Shown: positions 20,597 through 33,140, numbered from the stretch's first letter. The stretch is DNA of 64,000 nucleotides from Hydrangea macrophylla (GCA_033977485.1 CM066982.1:29862218-29926217); one strand, 5' to 3'. Notes: a model not told the origin generated them from the letters alone. A program made the numbers and translations.

Positions 20597-22372
20597 TAGC
20601 CATGAATATGTTGGTTGATCATATTGTCATAGCATACATGAGCATTTGAAGCCGAATTGGCAAATCATAGCATCGGCATGACATTCAAAAATTTTGACTT
20701 TTGAAAGAAGAAAAAACCCCTTGTGTGGGAATTTGATTTAAGAAATCCGGATATGGGTTGTGATGCGAGACAGGGAGAATGACCCTTAGAACATTCAAAC
20801 TCCGACTGTATTCCGGTTAGCTCCCGGAGGTTGGTATGCTACATTCCTTGTGTGGGTGGCTCATAGTCCGGTGATGAGAGGAGTGCACATATCATGCATG
20901 GCCTCTAAGGCACCCGTCATTTCCATTTTTGCCACGGCGGCATTGCATTGCATTTGCACCGCATCTCATACTTAATTATGGATTGCATATTGTCTTCATG
21001 CAATATTTCCTACTAGGCCGTCGTGCCTAATGAACCTACAAAAAACAATTTTCAGGTGGGCTTGATAAGGGCAAAGGGCATATGTGACCCGATGCATAGA
21101 CGGTGATACTTTTGTTCTATTTGGAAGACTCGTGCTTAACTATGTAAATGGATAGTCCTCATGTGAATTTTTAACTAGTTGGGGAAGTTTGTAATAGTTT
21201 AATGCTCTAACAAGGAAAATGGTTGTGTTAGTTTTGTTACAAAACTTCTTGTACCTAAATTTCCATATTTTGATCTAGGGGGAGTCTTGTTGTGATTTTG
21301 ATGGACAAATGTTAGTCCTTACTTTCTACACTTGTTAAACTTAATTGTATTATGTAATGATGATTCCAAGGTCGAAGCATCTCTTTTAAAGTTTTATGTA
21401 TGTATTTTGATTTGAATCCCTGCCGGATTCAGTTATGTTTGGTTTCGTCCTTGCCGGGCTTATTGTTTCTAAATTAGATCCTTGCCGGATTTGTTCATAT
21501 TGCTTTCAAAAGAAAATACTTAAAATCTCTCTCAACCTCTCCCTCCCCCTCCCCCATTTTCCCTCTCTTTAATCTCGTTCCATTTCTCAGATTTTCTTTT
21601 CTTTTACTTATGTTGGAATGGTATTTCTTTTTAAAATGTTTCCAAATGTGAAAATACACGTGTGCGTGTGTGTGTGTGTGCATGTTTAGAATACTTTGCC
21701 TCTGTCTCTCTCCCTATATCTCTCTCCCCCAATCTCTCCCTCTCTCTATTATCTCTTTTACCTCTCGTTTTGCTATGTTTCGAACGTATGAAGTTCCGGT
21801 TGGTTTACGCACACAATATACATCTTTTCAGACTTGTGTATGTATGTTTTGGATGTCAAATTCGAGGATTTGACGGAAATAGGCACTCAAGTGAAATGCT
21901 GTCAAAGCTGCCATAGTTGCTGTCAAAAAAAAAAAAAACTGCTACTGTCATGGCAGTTTTCTGCCCAATCGGTGCAGATTTGAGAAAATTGCCATTAGAC
22001 GAAACTTGTGCAGAATCACGTTTTACATGGACCTAAGCGGACAAAATGTAAAAATTCCAAAGATATAGTTACTTACGGACGTTTCAAAATTCAGCAACTA
22101 TTCAAAAATGAGCTTTTGTCAAATTTATTGTATTTTTTTCTTTTTCATGAACTAGTGCTTGTCTGAATAGTCTTTTAATTAAATTTTCTCATGCTTACAT
22201 CTTTGTTGGACCCATTAACTTGTAAACCCTTTTTAGCTTATATGTTAGGGAGTCATACTTGTGGGAATCCCCGTGGGATTCCAATGTCGCTTCCGCATTT
22301 GTGTTTGGGCTTTAAGTATTTTCTCTCTGTCTTTTCTCTCTCCTCGCGCTTCGGTTTTCGGGGCGTGACAGG
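20597..22372. mobile_element. Probable remnant of an older Ty3/gypsy LTR
   Basis: No gene is supported. Several words resemble LTRs of Del/Tekay-type elements: TGTGTGGGTGGCTCATAGTCCGG, GTGATGAG, repeated TGCCGGA, and an end of TTCGGGGCGTGACA at 22359-22372. The young Tat-type element seems to have landed inside it. The left half would lie outside the window. Microsatellite-like CT and GT runs occur at 21536-21555, 21665-21680 and 21700-21750. Assignment is from word patterns only. Confidence 0.35.
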
Positions 22373-22984
22373 TGCTAAAGTGTCTAAAAATAAGAAAAAA
22401 TGGTACAAAGGACTCTAATTGGTACCCCAAAAACAAGCGAATGGGTTAGGTCCAACAAGCTCAGAACTTTGAATATTTGCTTGCACCACCTCATTTTAAG
22501 ATCTCTCTTTCTATTCCTACTCAAGTCAATGTTTATGAAAAATACTAAATGTATATATATATTTAGATCATCTTCAAAACTAAGGGTCTGAGGCAATTCA
22601 TACAGTAAAAGCAATTTGGTTGTGCCACGTGGGATTTTATTGCTCTAATGGACACATCAATGGATTATATGAGGCAAAGTTGATGTAGCACAAAAATTAC
22701 AACAACTTTGCCTCAACTACACCAAACATCAAATCTATATCTTTTATTCGTTTATTCCAAGTTGCCAACATTTCTTTTATTATTTAAATTAAAGAAGCCA
22801 ACAATATTTGATTGATTAAAAGCATAGAAAATATTAAAATATACAAACTTTAATGTATGGGTTGGCGCAACACACTTTGATCCTTGCATAAACATTGTAT
22901 TTGACACATCAACGTACACATTTACTCCATAAAATTTGATGTACTCACCCATTGCTCACCCAGGTCTTTACTGGGTGACATGCA
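22373..22984. other. Unassigned A/T-rich stretch with a short inverted repeat
   Basis: No gene is seen. GAGGCAAAGTTG near 22671 and its inverse CAACTTTGCCTC near 22704 form a hairpin. The last 41 bp (22944-22984) are an inverted copy of 32454-32493, described separately. Confidence 0.5.
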
Positions 22985-23695
22985 TACTACAACAAAAATG
23001 TGCTTTGGCGACAAACAGATTTCGTCGCTAAAAGTCCATTTTTCGTCGCTAAAGGCTTTAGCGACGAAAAAATTTCGTCGCCAATTTCGTCGCCTTTGCC
23101 TTGTCGCCAAAGGCCTCTGGCGACGAAATTTATCTTTTGTCGCCATAGACAAAAATGGCGACGAAATAATTTCGTCGCTATTGATCACAATTTTCGTCGC
23201 CATTGATGCGCATTTTGTCGCCAAATGAGTTGTTTTTTTTGTAGTAATTTTGCATTAGCGACGAAAATTTTTCGTCGCCAATTCATCATATGCAATGGCG
23301 AAGAATTATTTTCGTCGCCAATTCATTTTCAGCATATGGAATGGCGACGAAATAATTTTGTCGCCAAATATATAAAATGGTTGCTTGTATTAGCAACGAA
23401 AATATTTCGTCGCCAATTCATCATATGCAATAGCGATGAATTATTTTCGTCGCCAATTCATCTTCAGCATATGCAATGGCGACGAAATAATTTTGTCGCC
23501 AAATATATAAAATGGTTGCTCGTATTAGCGACGAAAATATTTCGTCGCCAATTCATCATATGCAATAGCGACGAATCATTTTCGTCGTGAATTCATTTTC
23601 TGCATATGCAATGGCGACGAAATAATTTTGTCGCCAAATATATAAAATGGTTGCTTGTATTAGCGACGAAATAATTTCGTCGCTAAAATTTTATA
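22985..23695. repeat. Left subterminal array: hairpin units and 135-bp tandem repeats
   Basis: From 22985 to 23246 short palindromes of TTTCGTCGCC/GGCGACGAAA type recur, ending in TTTTTTTTGTAGTA, which mirrors the TACTACAA start. From 23254 a 135-bp unit repeats (starts at 23254, 23389, 23524 and 23659), each with three pairs of GGCGACGAAA and its inverse. Confidence 0.85.
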
Positions 23696-26211
23696 TTTTA
23701 GTAAATAGAATTATTTGAATATGCTATAATCATGTTAGTTCGTGTTTATCACAATCATTTCAAAACCAAAAAAGATAATCATATTAAACATAAAAAGTCT
23801 CAACGTTTCTGAGTAAATTCAATAAGCAACAAGAATTAATATCATTAATTGTTCACGTACCCATAAAAAAAACTAAAGATTAACAAAAGTACATTGTTCA
23901 CTACATAACAAATTGTTTGACTACATAACAAAAGTAACAAGATGTGGCCGACTATCTACCGATCCACCATATCCGCACCCAATCTGCATGAAAACAATGG
24001 AAAGCATTAGTATCTTTTAAGTTAATGAAACTTCATGTAGTACAACTAACAAAGCACTTGAGATCCAAATTATAGCTTTTTGCTTCATAATCATAATTCA
24101 CATTCAAGAGCTTATCAAAGCTTGGCTACATTGGCAAGTAAAACACATTGTAGCAAGCAAACATTGACCAAAAAGTTGAAGACCCTAATGACCAAACATT
24201 CCATCTAAGCAAAATTGTTGATACAAAAACAGGTTTGTAGGAGCTGACATTAATGACAACTTAAAGCAAAAGGCTCAGCGTAACCTTTTATAAAACATGA
24301 CTAGGGGAACACCACGTGCCTTGCGCGTGGTTATTTTGTTCATTTTGTTTTTAGGTGCATAACATGCACTTTTTTTTTATAGAGTATGGTGCGAGTATAA
24401 AATAAAGGTTTGAATTTAATAGATAAAATAGAAACCACTATCACTCAAGCTGCCCTCTCACATACAACGAGTTAAAACTATCACATTCAATGAGTTAAAA
24501 CTACCTCAAGGCATTAATAGACAAGCTAACAAATTATAACAAAGTAGGTGAGTAGCTCATTTAACAAGGGATCAATAGTTTCGCTCGGTTCTCACATTCA
24601 GAACAAGAAAAATAAAACTTGAAAACTTATAGGAACTAGTCGATAACCCATGCTATGCACGGGCTATGCAAAAGATTTGCCATTTCGCGAATATCGTAAC
24701 ACTTGTGAAGCTGACAACCAAAGTTCATAAAGGTAATTGTACGATAATTTATAAATGAACCTTAGCTTAGAATGTTTTAACCCAAAGGGATCAGGAAGGA
24801 AGCATACCTAAATGATTGGTGTTGGATTGTTTTTATTTTGTTTTTTTGAAGGGAAGAAGAAAGATTCATTAATAAAATATAGTTGTAATCTCCTGAAAAA
24901 AAAATGTAGTTACATACCAAAGCAGACAAATATTACACGCATAATACCAAAAGGTAACAACATAAATGAACACTCAAAGGCATTAAGCAACATCATATGG
25001 CTATCTGATTTCAGCTGGGAAACCCAAGCTGTTAACCCATTAAGGCATTCGCAGGCAGAACTATTATCAGCAGAGGTTTGAGCGTCCGAAGTTTGAAGCT
25101 CTAAAAAGGGTCATGCCCACCATGAACTGCAACAAGCAAATATTGAAAATGACACCAATAAGGTAGATCGAAACTGTGGTAGTAGTTATTTGTATTCACA
25201 CTTTTACATGCTGAAATTCAGCTAATTAGTTCAGATTTAGGGAGATACACTTTCGCATTCAAGAGTTTCAAGTAACATCCACAAAACTTTCACAATCAAC
25301 TTATCTAATATGACTATGTAATGTACAAACACGCTTCTATGGAAAAAAACAGAGTTAATTAGTTACACATATCGATAAAACCAAAGCAAGCCTTTATGGC
25401 TCCAAATTCTCACGAATCATAAGATATCCCATTGGCAGTTAATCAACCCAAGAAAAGGAGTATTGTTAAGGCCTCTTTTCATTTTGTCATATTCTAGTCA
25501 CTTGGAAACAACTTTGAGCTATTGTTCCGGACTTCTCGCTGACCATAACAGGTTAGCGAATAGATGAAGACTATAAAATATCAATTCATAAAGATATTTT
25601 TGAGAAAACGGTTAAAGATAAGTTTGGTTGATCCTAGGCCCAAAGCTTTTCCTAGCTAATGGGTTTGGTTGTAGCAATTGTGAGCAAAGCATGTTAGCTT
25701 ACATGCTCAAGTCTTAAATACAAAAATACTCGTATTTACATCTAAGGGCCTATGGAAAGATAAGTTTTTGTTCTTTCATTTCTAGGAAAGGGAAAAACAA
25801 ATAGACAAAAAAAAAAATATTTATCTCATATCAATATTTGGTTTATTTTTGTTATATCTTTTCATGAGTTCATATGAGGGAACGATTGAAACACCAAAAA
25901 TCATGCAGAAACGCTACAGCCCCACAATATCTATATAACTCAAACACTTCATTTCCAAATGAGCACACAAAATTTCAATCGTTAAAAAAAATCGTAAATA
26001 AACTGCGTGTTAGTGAAGCTACTTACACTGTAACTAAGAATGTAAGGATTAAAGAAATAAAGAGAGAAGCAATGAATTTGAAACAAATATTACCTGAAAG
26101 GAGTTCCAATTGCAAGTGGTGTAAGAAACAAATGCCTGAATCATTTATTCGAAACCCTCAAGCACTTAGATGTAAATAGATATATATATATATATATATA
26201 TATCAAAGATT
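23696..26211. other. No gene recognised
   Basis: The stretch is A/T rich, with stops in all frames apart from short frames. Words at 24300-24345 (CCACGTGCCTTGCGCGTGG) and 24640-24670 (ACCCATGCTATGCACGGG) look like ends of a small DNA element, but no clear inverted pair was found. A TA run lies at 26179-26203. Confidence 0.4.
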
Positions 26212-26375
26212 CTCTAAAGAGGGCGTCCTCTCTTTATTAAAGAGAGGGCCTCTGTTTTGACCGTCGGATAGTGTTTAAAAACTATAAAATGACAAAACTG
26301 CCATTAATGAAAACACGATCCGACGGCCAAAACAGAGGCCCTCTCTTTAAGAAAAAAAGGGCGCCCTCTTTAGAG
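26212..26375. mobile_element. MITE, complete copy, 164 bp
   Basis: Terminal inverted repeats exceed 60 bp with few mismatches. The left begins CTCTAAAGAGGGCGTCCTCT; the right, inverted, begins CTCTAAAGAGGGCGCCCTTT. Both continue into GAGAGGGCCTCTGTTTTG and a GACCGTCGGAT word. The two arms almost meet, so the RNA or single strand would form one long hairpin. Confidence 0.8.
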
Positions 26376-26383
26376 CCTGACTG

Positions 26384-26394
<11 letters not shown>

Positions 26395-26429
<35 letters not shown>
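26395..26429. repeat. (GT)n microsatellite flanked by TA runs
   Basis: About 17 GT units lie between two MITE copies of one family, with TATATA on both sides. Confidence 0.95.
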
Positions 26430-26430
<1 letters not shown>

Positions 26431-26456
26431 TATATATATATATACAGTCAGTATAT

Positions 26457-26584
26457 GGAGAGGGCGCCCTCTTTTTTATATAGAGAGGGCCTCTGTTTTG
26501 ACCGGCAGATCGTGTTTTCATTAAGGGCGTTTTGTCATTTCACAGTTTTTAAACACAATCCGACGGTCAAAACAGAGGCCCTCT
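26457..26584. mobile_element. Second MITE copy of the same family, right end truncated
   Basis: It starts GGAGAGGGCGCCCTCTTTTT and carries the same GGGCCTCTGTTTTGACCG arm. Its right arm stops at CAGAGGCCCTCT, losing the last 30 bp or so seen in the first copy. Confidence 0.75.
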
Positions 26585-27103
26585 AGGATCTCGTGATTTA
26601 GTATGTAAAAGATAAAAGAAATAAAGAAACCCAGATCAGTAAAAGAGATAAAGGAAACACAATTAATAAAAGCGGACACTGGCCATGAGAATGATATCTA
26701 TCTACATGTGTAAAGAGTGGAGATATATAATTAAATAAAAAATGGTGAATGCTCCAGCTCCACCCACCATTATGGGAATTTGATGAGAGACTTTTCCATT
26801 TCTTTTTCTACTTCTTTTGTTTTCTTTTGTTTTTCTAATTTTTTTGTTTTCCAGTAAATGCAGAAATAACAATAAATGAAAACATTTTTTTCCTTTTTTT
26901 TTGCAAGTAAATGAGTAATTATTAATAAAAAAAACTTTTCTTCTTTATTAAAAACCTTTTTTTCTTTTGTTTTATTTATTTTATTTCCTTTTCCTTTTGT
27001 TTCATGTAAAAAAAAATGACATGAACAAATAAAGTAACATGTTTGATCAAAAAATAAAAAAATTACATGTACGTATTATATATGTATACAAATAAATAAG
27101 TAA
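26585..27103. other. No gene; A/T-rich low-complexity DNA
   Basis: T- and A-rich runs dominate 26800-27060. No frame or repeat of note is seen. Confidence 0.5.
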
Positions 27104-30009
27104 GGGGTGGGACTAAATACACCATATTTTCTGCTAAATACACCACCCTGCAGTGTTAAAAGATAGAAAATTTGTGAATGAATGTGGTGTATTTAGAAAA
27201 AGGGACATTTAGTATAATGTCCAAACTACTGGGCCTTTGTAGCAATTAGTCCAACCCAATAATCTTCATATCAATAGGTCCCTTATATTTTGTTTAGACG
27301 TTTTTGCCCTTAAAACAATTTAATGACATATACATATATATAGAAATATACATATATATATAGAAATATATATATAGAGAGAGACTATAAGAGACCCAAA
27401 AATCACAATCCCAAAAATCTCGCTCATGTGGCCATGATCACCAACGACATTCAAGGATTTTGAAAATCAAACAAAGATGGAGCTACATCATACCACTATC
27501 GTCAGAAAAATCAAATTCATATTCCATATATGAGGTCACGAGCACCATACGACGACGAGGTTCGCAAAGTGTTCCTTGTTCTTCGAGGACAAACTCCATT
27601 GAATCCGTTCACTTCTACTTGCGTCGACGGCGTAATGCGTAGTAAAGGTAAGTGATTTTGGGTTTTTGTGTAAATTTTGGATGAAGATACAAAATTTATT
27701 GTTGATTTTGGGGTTTTGCTTATGCAAAATTTGGGTTCTGAAATTGGGTTTTTCATCCAAAATTGTTTCTTGAAATTTCACATTGAACACATTAGGTTTT
27801 CTGTCCCACGTTTCAAAATCTTGTATGGTGGATGTAGCAAAAAATACATATAAGTTGATTTTGAAAAGTAGAGAATGATTCATACAAGGATTTTTTTTAT
27901 GTTGAAATTCCATACGAACTTGCATGTGTATGATTTGGGGGTTTTTGATGTATAGATTCCATGCATGAATCACATGACAAATTTCATTTGATTTTGAGGT
28001 TTTGTTTGTGCCGAATTTGGGTTTTCCTCAAAACTATTTATTGAAATTTCGCATTAGCATGTAAAATGGTGATGATGAACATATAAAAAAGTTGATTCTG
28101 AAGGAAGAGACATGATAGAAGGGTTTTTGGATGTTAAATTTCATATGAATTTGTATATTTATATGATTTTGGAGTTTTGGTGTGTAGAACCCATGTATGA
28201 ATTCCATGACAAATTCCACTTGACATTATACCCTCCTCATGGAAAATTTCAATGAACAAAATCAAGTGTTGGATGTATTTATTCCTTGTATATTGTGTAA
28301 TTTCACCTTTGTGATTGTGTGACATATGATTTAGGTTCATTCCCAGTTATACTAGCATATCTTGCAATTTTTTTAATGAAAAAATGTATATAACATGTGA
28401 CAAGATTCATTTGCCATATACAACTATTCAGGGGAAAAACTTCGATCAACAGAAAACGCCATAAGAAATGATATTGGCTATCATATAAGGAAACCTCATC
28501 ATTGACTTCAATTGAAATTTTCCAGGCAATCTAATGTTCATATATGAAAAGCGAAATTTTGAAGTGTATAATTTTTCATTTGACATTGAGAGATTTCAAA
28601 CAGTGTGATGAGTTCATGATACGATTAAACATGTGAAATTTCACAGCTGAGTGTAGAAAAATGGTGAGATTTTATATTACATGCTATTTTCAATACTTTC
28701 CTCTGAAATTTTACATTACTTTGTAGGCGAATCTTATTGAGCTGGACATTACCTTAAACGAAAATCTAGAGTATGGCCCAAGAACAGAGTTCAAAGTAAG
28801 GGTACAAGTAAGCCACCAGTCGGAAAAAAAAAAAAAGCAACGAGGAAGTCAACCAAGACACATGAATATGTTGAAGAACAGAGGCTCATGCAAACTTGGA
28901 ACACGAGCTACTAAACACGCATCAAAGGTCCTAGGCCTTGGAAGGACAATGCCTTGAAAGTTGCTGAAAAATACCGACATGACGCAACGTAACTCATGCA
29001 ATGTTATAATTTTTTGGAACACTACAATCTGTGAATCATATATATTTTGGATATAAATATGTCCCATGTAATCTTAGACATGCGTTTGTGTATCGAGCTG
29101 TATATTTGAAATGGATCATATTATTTTTGGACTATACAAAACCAACATAAATATTAGCATTGTATGTATTGAGTATACATGTGTGTATTCAAATGACAAT
29201 GCCTAAATATTCAAAAGCATGATGTGAAATTTCACGGTCTTAAAATGCGAAATTTCACAAGTATGTTCAAGATTTGAGACATGTCTTCATAATGCAATAC
29301 GAAATTCTACAATCTACTACTAAGAAATTTCGCAGTCTTATAATGTGAAATTTCACACGTTGCTAATCAGACAAGAAACCACATATTTGAGTAATAGCAA
29401 TGTTCTAAAAATAAATAAATAAATAACACAGTAATTCTGTATATGATCAAGAAAATACTCTCAAACTTAAAGCCTCCTATCATATGACTAAATGATTATG
29501 TAACTAATGTAAAATTCAAAAACCGATTTCCATATATAGTCTGTATATCAAGAAACTACTCTCAAACTTAAAATCTCCTATTCTATCGACTAAATGATCA
29601 TGTAACAAATTTCCATACATGAAAACTTCAAAAATAGATTTCCTTGATTCGTGGAAACAGATTGGTTATCATTACTATAGGTTTAAATGGGCTAAAGTTA
29701 TGGAAATGATTGCAAAATCTGTTATGATTCACTTTCCATAACAGTTTTAACCATTTAAAGATATGTAAGTATATGCATATATATATATACAACCGATACA
29801 TATATGTAAGGGTTATAATTAAGGGTAAAATTGTCCTTAAAAATAGTAATTAAGTAGGGATAGGGACCTATTACTACATACATTTAGGGGGTGGGGATAT
29901 GTTGCTAAATTAAGAAAGGGAAAGTCCATATTGATGCACGGCTAGGGTAGGTAGGGACTTATCACTAAATTTCTATTAGAAAAAAAAGTGGTGTATTTAG
30001 CCCCACCCA
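27104..30009. mobile_element. MULE-like element with long degenerate inverted repeats and exon-like interior
   Basis: The left end GGGGTGGGACTAAATACACCA (27104-27124) pairs with the inverted right end GGGTGGGGCTAAATACACCAC (near 29988-30009). Similarity continues inward for about 200 bp through AATAGGTCCCT and TTTTACCCTTAA-like words. This is the form of Mutator-like elements. No transposase is visible. Inside, 27460-27649 is an open stretch ending at a strong splice-donor-like AAG-GTAAGT. About 240 bp is duplicated (27840-27990 against 28080-28220). The 28730-28870 stretch is another exon-like segment. The source gene is not recognised. Confidence 0.5.
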
Positions 30010-30889
30010 TAAGTAATAACATAATAAGCAAAAAATTATCCTTTCTCCTTTTTTTTAATTAATATGTTTTTCCTCTTTTCTTTTCTAATTGAGCAAAAAT
30101 CGGGTGTCTACACGTGGTACAACAAAGCATTTGAAATTAATGTGTCGTACGTGCAATTACCATGTAGCCAAATGAATTCCATACTAGTTCCCAAATGCTT
30201 GTGTCAGATATACCATATGGCTACCTGTCATAATATGTGGTACATACAATTACCACAGGTACCTATCACTATCACAATACAGTATAACCTCTTTAAATTA
30301 ATACTTAATAAATTAATAATCTCTTTTAAATAATAAAATTCTCAAATTAATAATCTCTTTTAATAATTATTATTAATTTATGTATAAATTGATATATCTC
30401 TAAATTGAAACATATTGACATCTATTAAATTCAATTTAGAAATCAATTAAGGACCTTAATTAACTAATTCAATTGGTACTATAGTGAATGACTAATTCAA
30501 TTGATGTTAGGCCTCAATAACCCTTTTTGAAATAATCTTATACAAATGCTTTATCAATTATCTGTTAAAATCTTATACAAACACATGAAATGAATAAATC
30601 GACCATAACTTTATTTCCAAATGTTTTGACAGCTATACTGTGTGATACCACCAATCACTATCACAATACGTGGTACAACTGACAAATCATTTAAAAATCG
30701 ACTAACGACATGATTTCAAAATTTTGAATCCTACACTAGTTCTCAAATGCTTTATCGGTTATACCATGTGGAACAACCTATCATGCTCAAAATATGTGGG
30801 ATGTACAATTAGATCACATTTTATCAATTTCATCACTTAATACCCGTGATTCTTACATTATCTCAGTTGTGGTCCTTATTGTAGACACC
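30010..30889. other. A/T-rich stretch with a possible MITE
   Basis: No gene is seen. CAGTATAACCTCTTTAAATT at 30280 followed by repeated AATTAATAATCTCTTTTA resembles the terminal parts of common plant hAT-type MITEs. No partner end was pinned down. The words TGTGGTAC and ATACCATATGG recur loosely at 30110-30780. Confidence 0.35.
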
Positions 30890-31369
30890 CCATTTTGACC
30901 TACCAAAAAGAAATAACTGTCGCAGGAGGCCCAGCGGGCACGCGAATCAAGGAAAAGAGCTCCAGAATCAAAACAGGGACCCCATAAGTCAAATCAAAGT
31001 CAATATGGAGACAACAGCTCATCAACCGGAAGTTCCAGAGTCTGGGATCGTCCGATTACGATAATCGCTGACGTTTTAACCAAAATCGAAGTTCAACACG
31101 AAATTCAAGACCAGAATCAAGTCCGGGACGACCAAAGGTCAAATTCGATTACATCAAGGAAAAATAGGCATCAATGCGGGCTCACAGAGCCTTGACATCA
31201 TCAAATATTTCTTACCACCGATGGAGAATCAGACTCCAATCGAAGTTTCGGTGAACCGAAATTGAGGGAAATGGACAGGATCATCAATCTGACAATACCA
31301 AAAGTACGACTGGGCATAACTGGAAAGAAATATAGACGTGTGGGAGGTACAAGTTAAGCTTCATGGAAA
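30890..31369 (+). mobile_element. 5' end of a second Tat-type LTR, truncated
   Basis: It begins TGTAGACACCCCATTTTGAC, nearly the same start as the LTR at 17237. The following 450 bp do not match that LTR, so it is a different family. It breaks off where the CACTA-like array begins. Confidence 0.6.
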
Positions 31370-32393
31370 TATTATTTCGTTGCCATAGACATCACATTAG
31401 AACTCACTTTTGGCGACGAATTCATATTTCGTCGCCATAGGCATCACTTTTGGCGACGAAGGCATCACTTTTGGCGACAAAATATTTTTTGTCGCCAAAG
31501 ACATCACATTAGAACTCACTTTTGGCGATGAATTAATATTTCGTCGCCATAGGCATCACTTTTGGCGACGTTATGGCGACGAAATAATATTTTGTCGCCA
31601 TAGACATCACATTAGAACTCACTTTTGGCGACGAATTAATATTTCATTGCCATAGGCATCACTTTTGGCGACGAAATTATTTCTTCGCCATAGACATCAC
31701 ATTAGAACTCACTTTAGGCGACGAATCAATATTTCGTCGCCATAGGCATTTTTTTAGCGATGAAATAATATTTCGTCGCCATAGACATCACATTAGAACT
31801 CACTTTTGGCGATGAAACAATATTTCATCGCCATAGGTAACACTTTTGGCGACGAAATATTATTTCGTCGCCATAGGCTTCACTTTTAGCGACGAAATAA
31901 TATTTCGTCGCCATAGACATCACATTACAACTGACTTTAGGCGACGAAATAATATTTCGTCGCCATAGGCATCACTTTTGGCAACGAAATAATATCTCGT
32001 CGCCATAGGCTTCACTTTTAGCGACGAAATAATATTTCGTCGCCATAGACATCACATTACAAATCATTTTAGGCCCCTATAGGCTCACTTTTGGCGACGA
32101 AATTGAAATTTCGTTGCCATAGGTATCGCTTTTGGCGACGAAATAATATTTCGTCGCCATAGGCATCGCTTTTGGCGACAAAATAATTTTTCATCGCCAT
32201 AGGCATCGCTTTTGGCGATGAAATAATATTTCGTCGCCAAAAGTGATGCCTATGGCGACGAAAAATTATTTCGTCGCCTTAGGCATCACTTTTGGCGACG
32301 AAATATTATTTCGTCGCTAAAACTATACTTTTGGCGACGAAATTTCAATTTTGTCGCCATGTTTTGTCGCTAAAGCCCATTTTTGTTGTAGTG
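31370..32393. repeat. Right subterminal array of GGCGACGAAAT palindromes
   Basis: About twenty inverted pairs with arms GGCGACGAAAT and ATTTCGTCGCC around a 3-bp AAT centre lie in 1 kb. They are separated by CATAGGCATCACTTTTGG or CATAGACATCACATTAGAACTC spacers. The array runs into the inverted terminal sequence at 32360-32393. Short frames here are by-products. Confidence 0.9.
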
Positions 32394-32453
32394 ATGTGTC
32401 CCATTTCAGTAATTATGTTGATGATACATGGGTAAAATGGGAATAAAATGGGA

Positions 32454-32493
32454 CACATGTCACCCAGTGAAAGCCTGAATGAGCAATGGGTGA
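32454..32493. repeat. Outer inverted repeat, partner of 22944-22984
   Basis: CACATGTCACCCAGTGAAAG at 32455, then GAGCAATGGGTGAC, is the inverse of sequence directly left of the CACTA-like left end. On the right, about 60 bp lies between this repeat and the TIR; on the left there is none. Confidence 0.75.
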
Positions 32494-32926
32494 CCAAAAT
32501 TAGAAGAGCAAAAATGCTCTCTGGTCTTATATATATATATATATATGTATAAATCTAGGAAACACCTGTTTCCCCTTGAGTCGTTCTTAGTAGAGTTGAC
32601 CCCAAATCATCTGATTCATACAGTGTTACCAATTTTCTAGCACGCAGCTTTCATGGTCACATAACATCCAATCGCCTAATGGACTTCATGGCACACCAAA
32701 TTGGAAAAACATATGGTTTCTTTTTTTTTTTACTCACATTAAATATAGCAAAGAAATGAGAATTCATCGTCAGATGTTTTACTTCATCCAGTTTGACTAT
32801 GTTAAAGAGAAAATAAATGAGAATTCGTCTGCACAAGACCGCAATGTAGAGATAGTAAGTGACAAATGAGCAATGAGACTTATTTTCTTCCAACCAGCAG
32901 AAATTCCTCTTAACGAGTAAAGAACA
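32494..32926 (+). other. Upstream region of receptor-kinase copy 1
   Basis: It includes a TA run at 32526-32545. A segment at about 32590-32690 matches 43520-43640 upstream of copy 2 (shared words AATTTCTAGCACGC/CC and TAATGGACTTC). It is therefore likely promoter or 5' untranslated sequence of the duplicated gene. Confidence 0.55.
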
Positions 32927-33140
32927 ATGAGCCCCAAAACAGCTGTAAATGTTTTGGTTCTTTGTTTCATTTCACTCAGTTTTTTTATTGCTTTTGGAGC
33001 AGAAAAAGTCATTGCTAGTACTCCTCCCAACTGTCAGGAACTTTGTCTCCCCACATAGGAAACTTGAGCTTCCTTAATTTGATCAATCTCCAACAGCAAC
33101 TCCTTCCATGGAGAAATTCCCCATGAAGTTGGGAACTTAT

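Larger units (their letters stand above)
22985..32393. mobile_element. CACTA-like non-autonomous element or pair of element ends
   Basis: The left end reads TACTACAACAAAAATGTGCT at 22985. The right end, read inward from 32393 on the minus strand, is CACTACAACAAAAATGGGCT. The match continues through TTNGCGACAAA. Both ends lead into arrays of GGCGACGAAA palindromes, as expected for CACTA (En/Spm) subterminal repeats. The left terminal C is T. Flanking triplets (GCA and ATG) do not match, so no target duplication is seen. No transposase frame exists between the ends, and the interior holds other insertions. A 262-bp element with both ends at 22985-23246 is an alternative reading of the left side. 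Confidence 0.5.

Noticed and set aside
23000..23590. Frames in the GGCGACGAAA array (MLWRQTDFVAKS and the like)
   Set aside because: By-products of the palindromic repeat; the same peptide words appear in several frames.
32797..33030. A minus-strand frame starting MGGVLAMTFSAPKAI
   Set aside because: It lies opposite the signal-peptide region of receptor copy 1, and the plus-strand reading is explained by homology.
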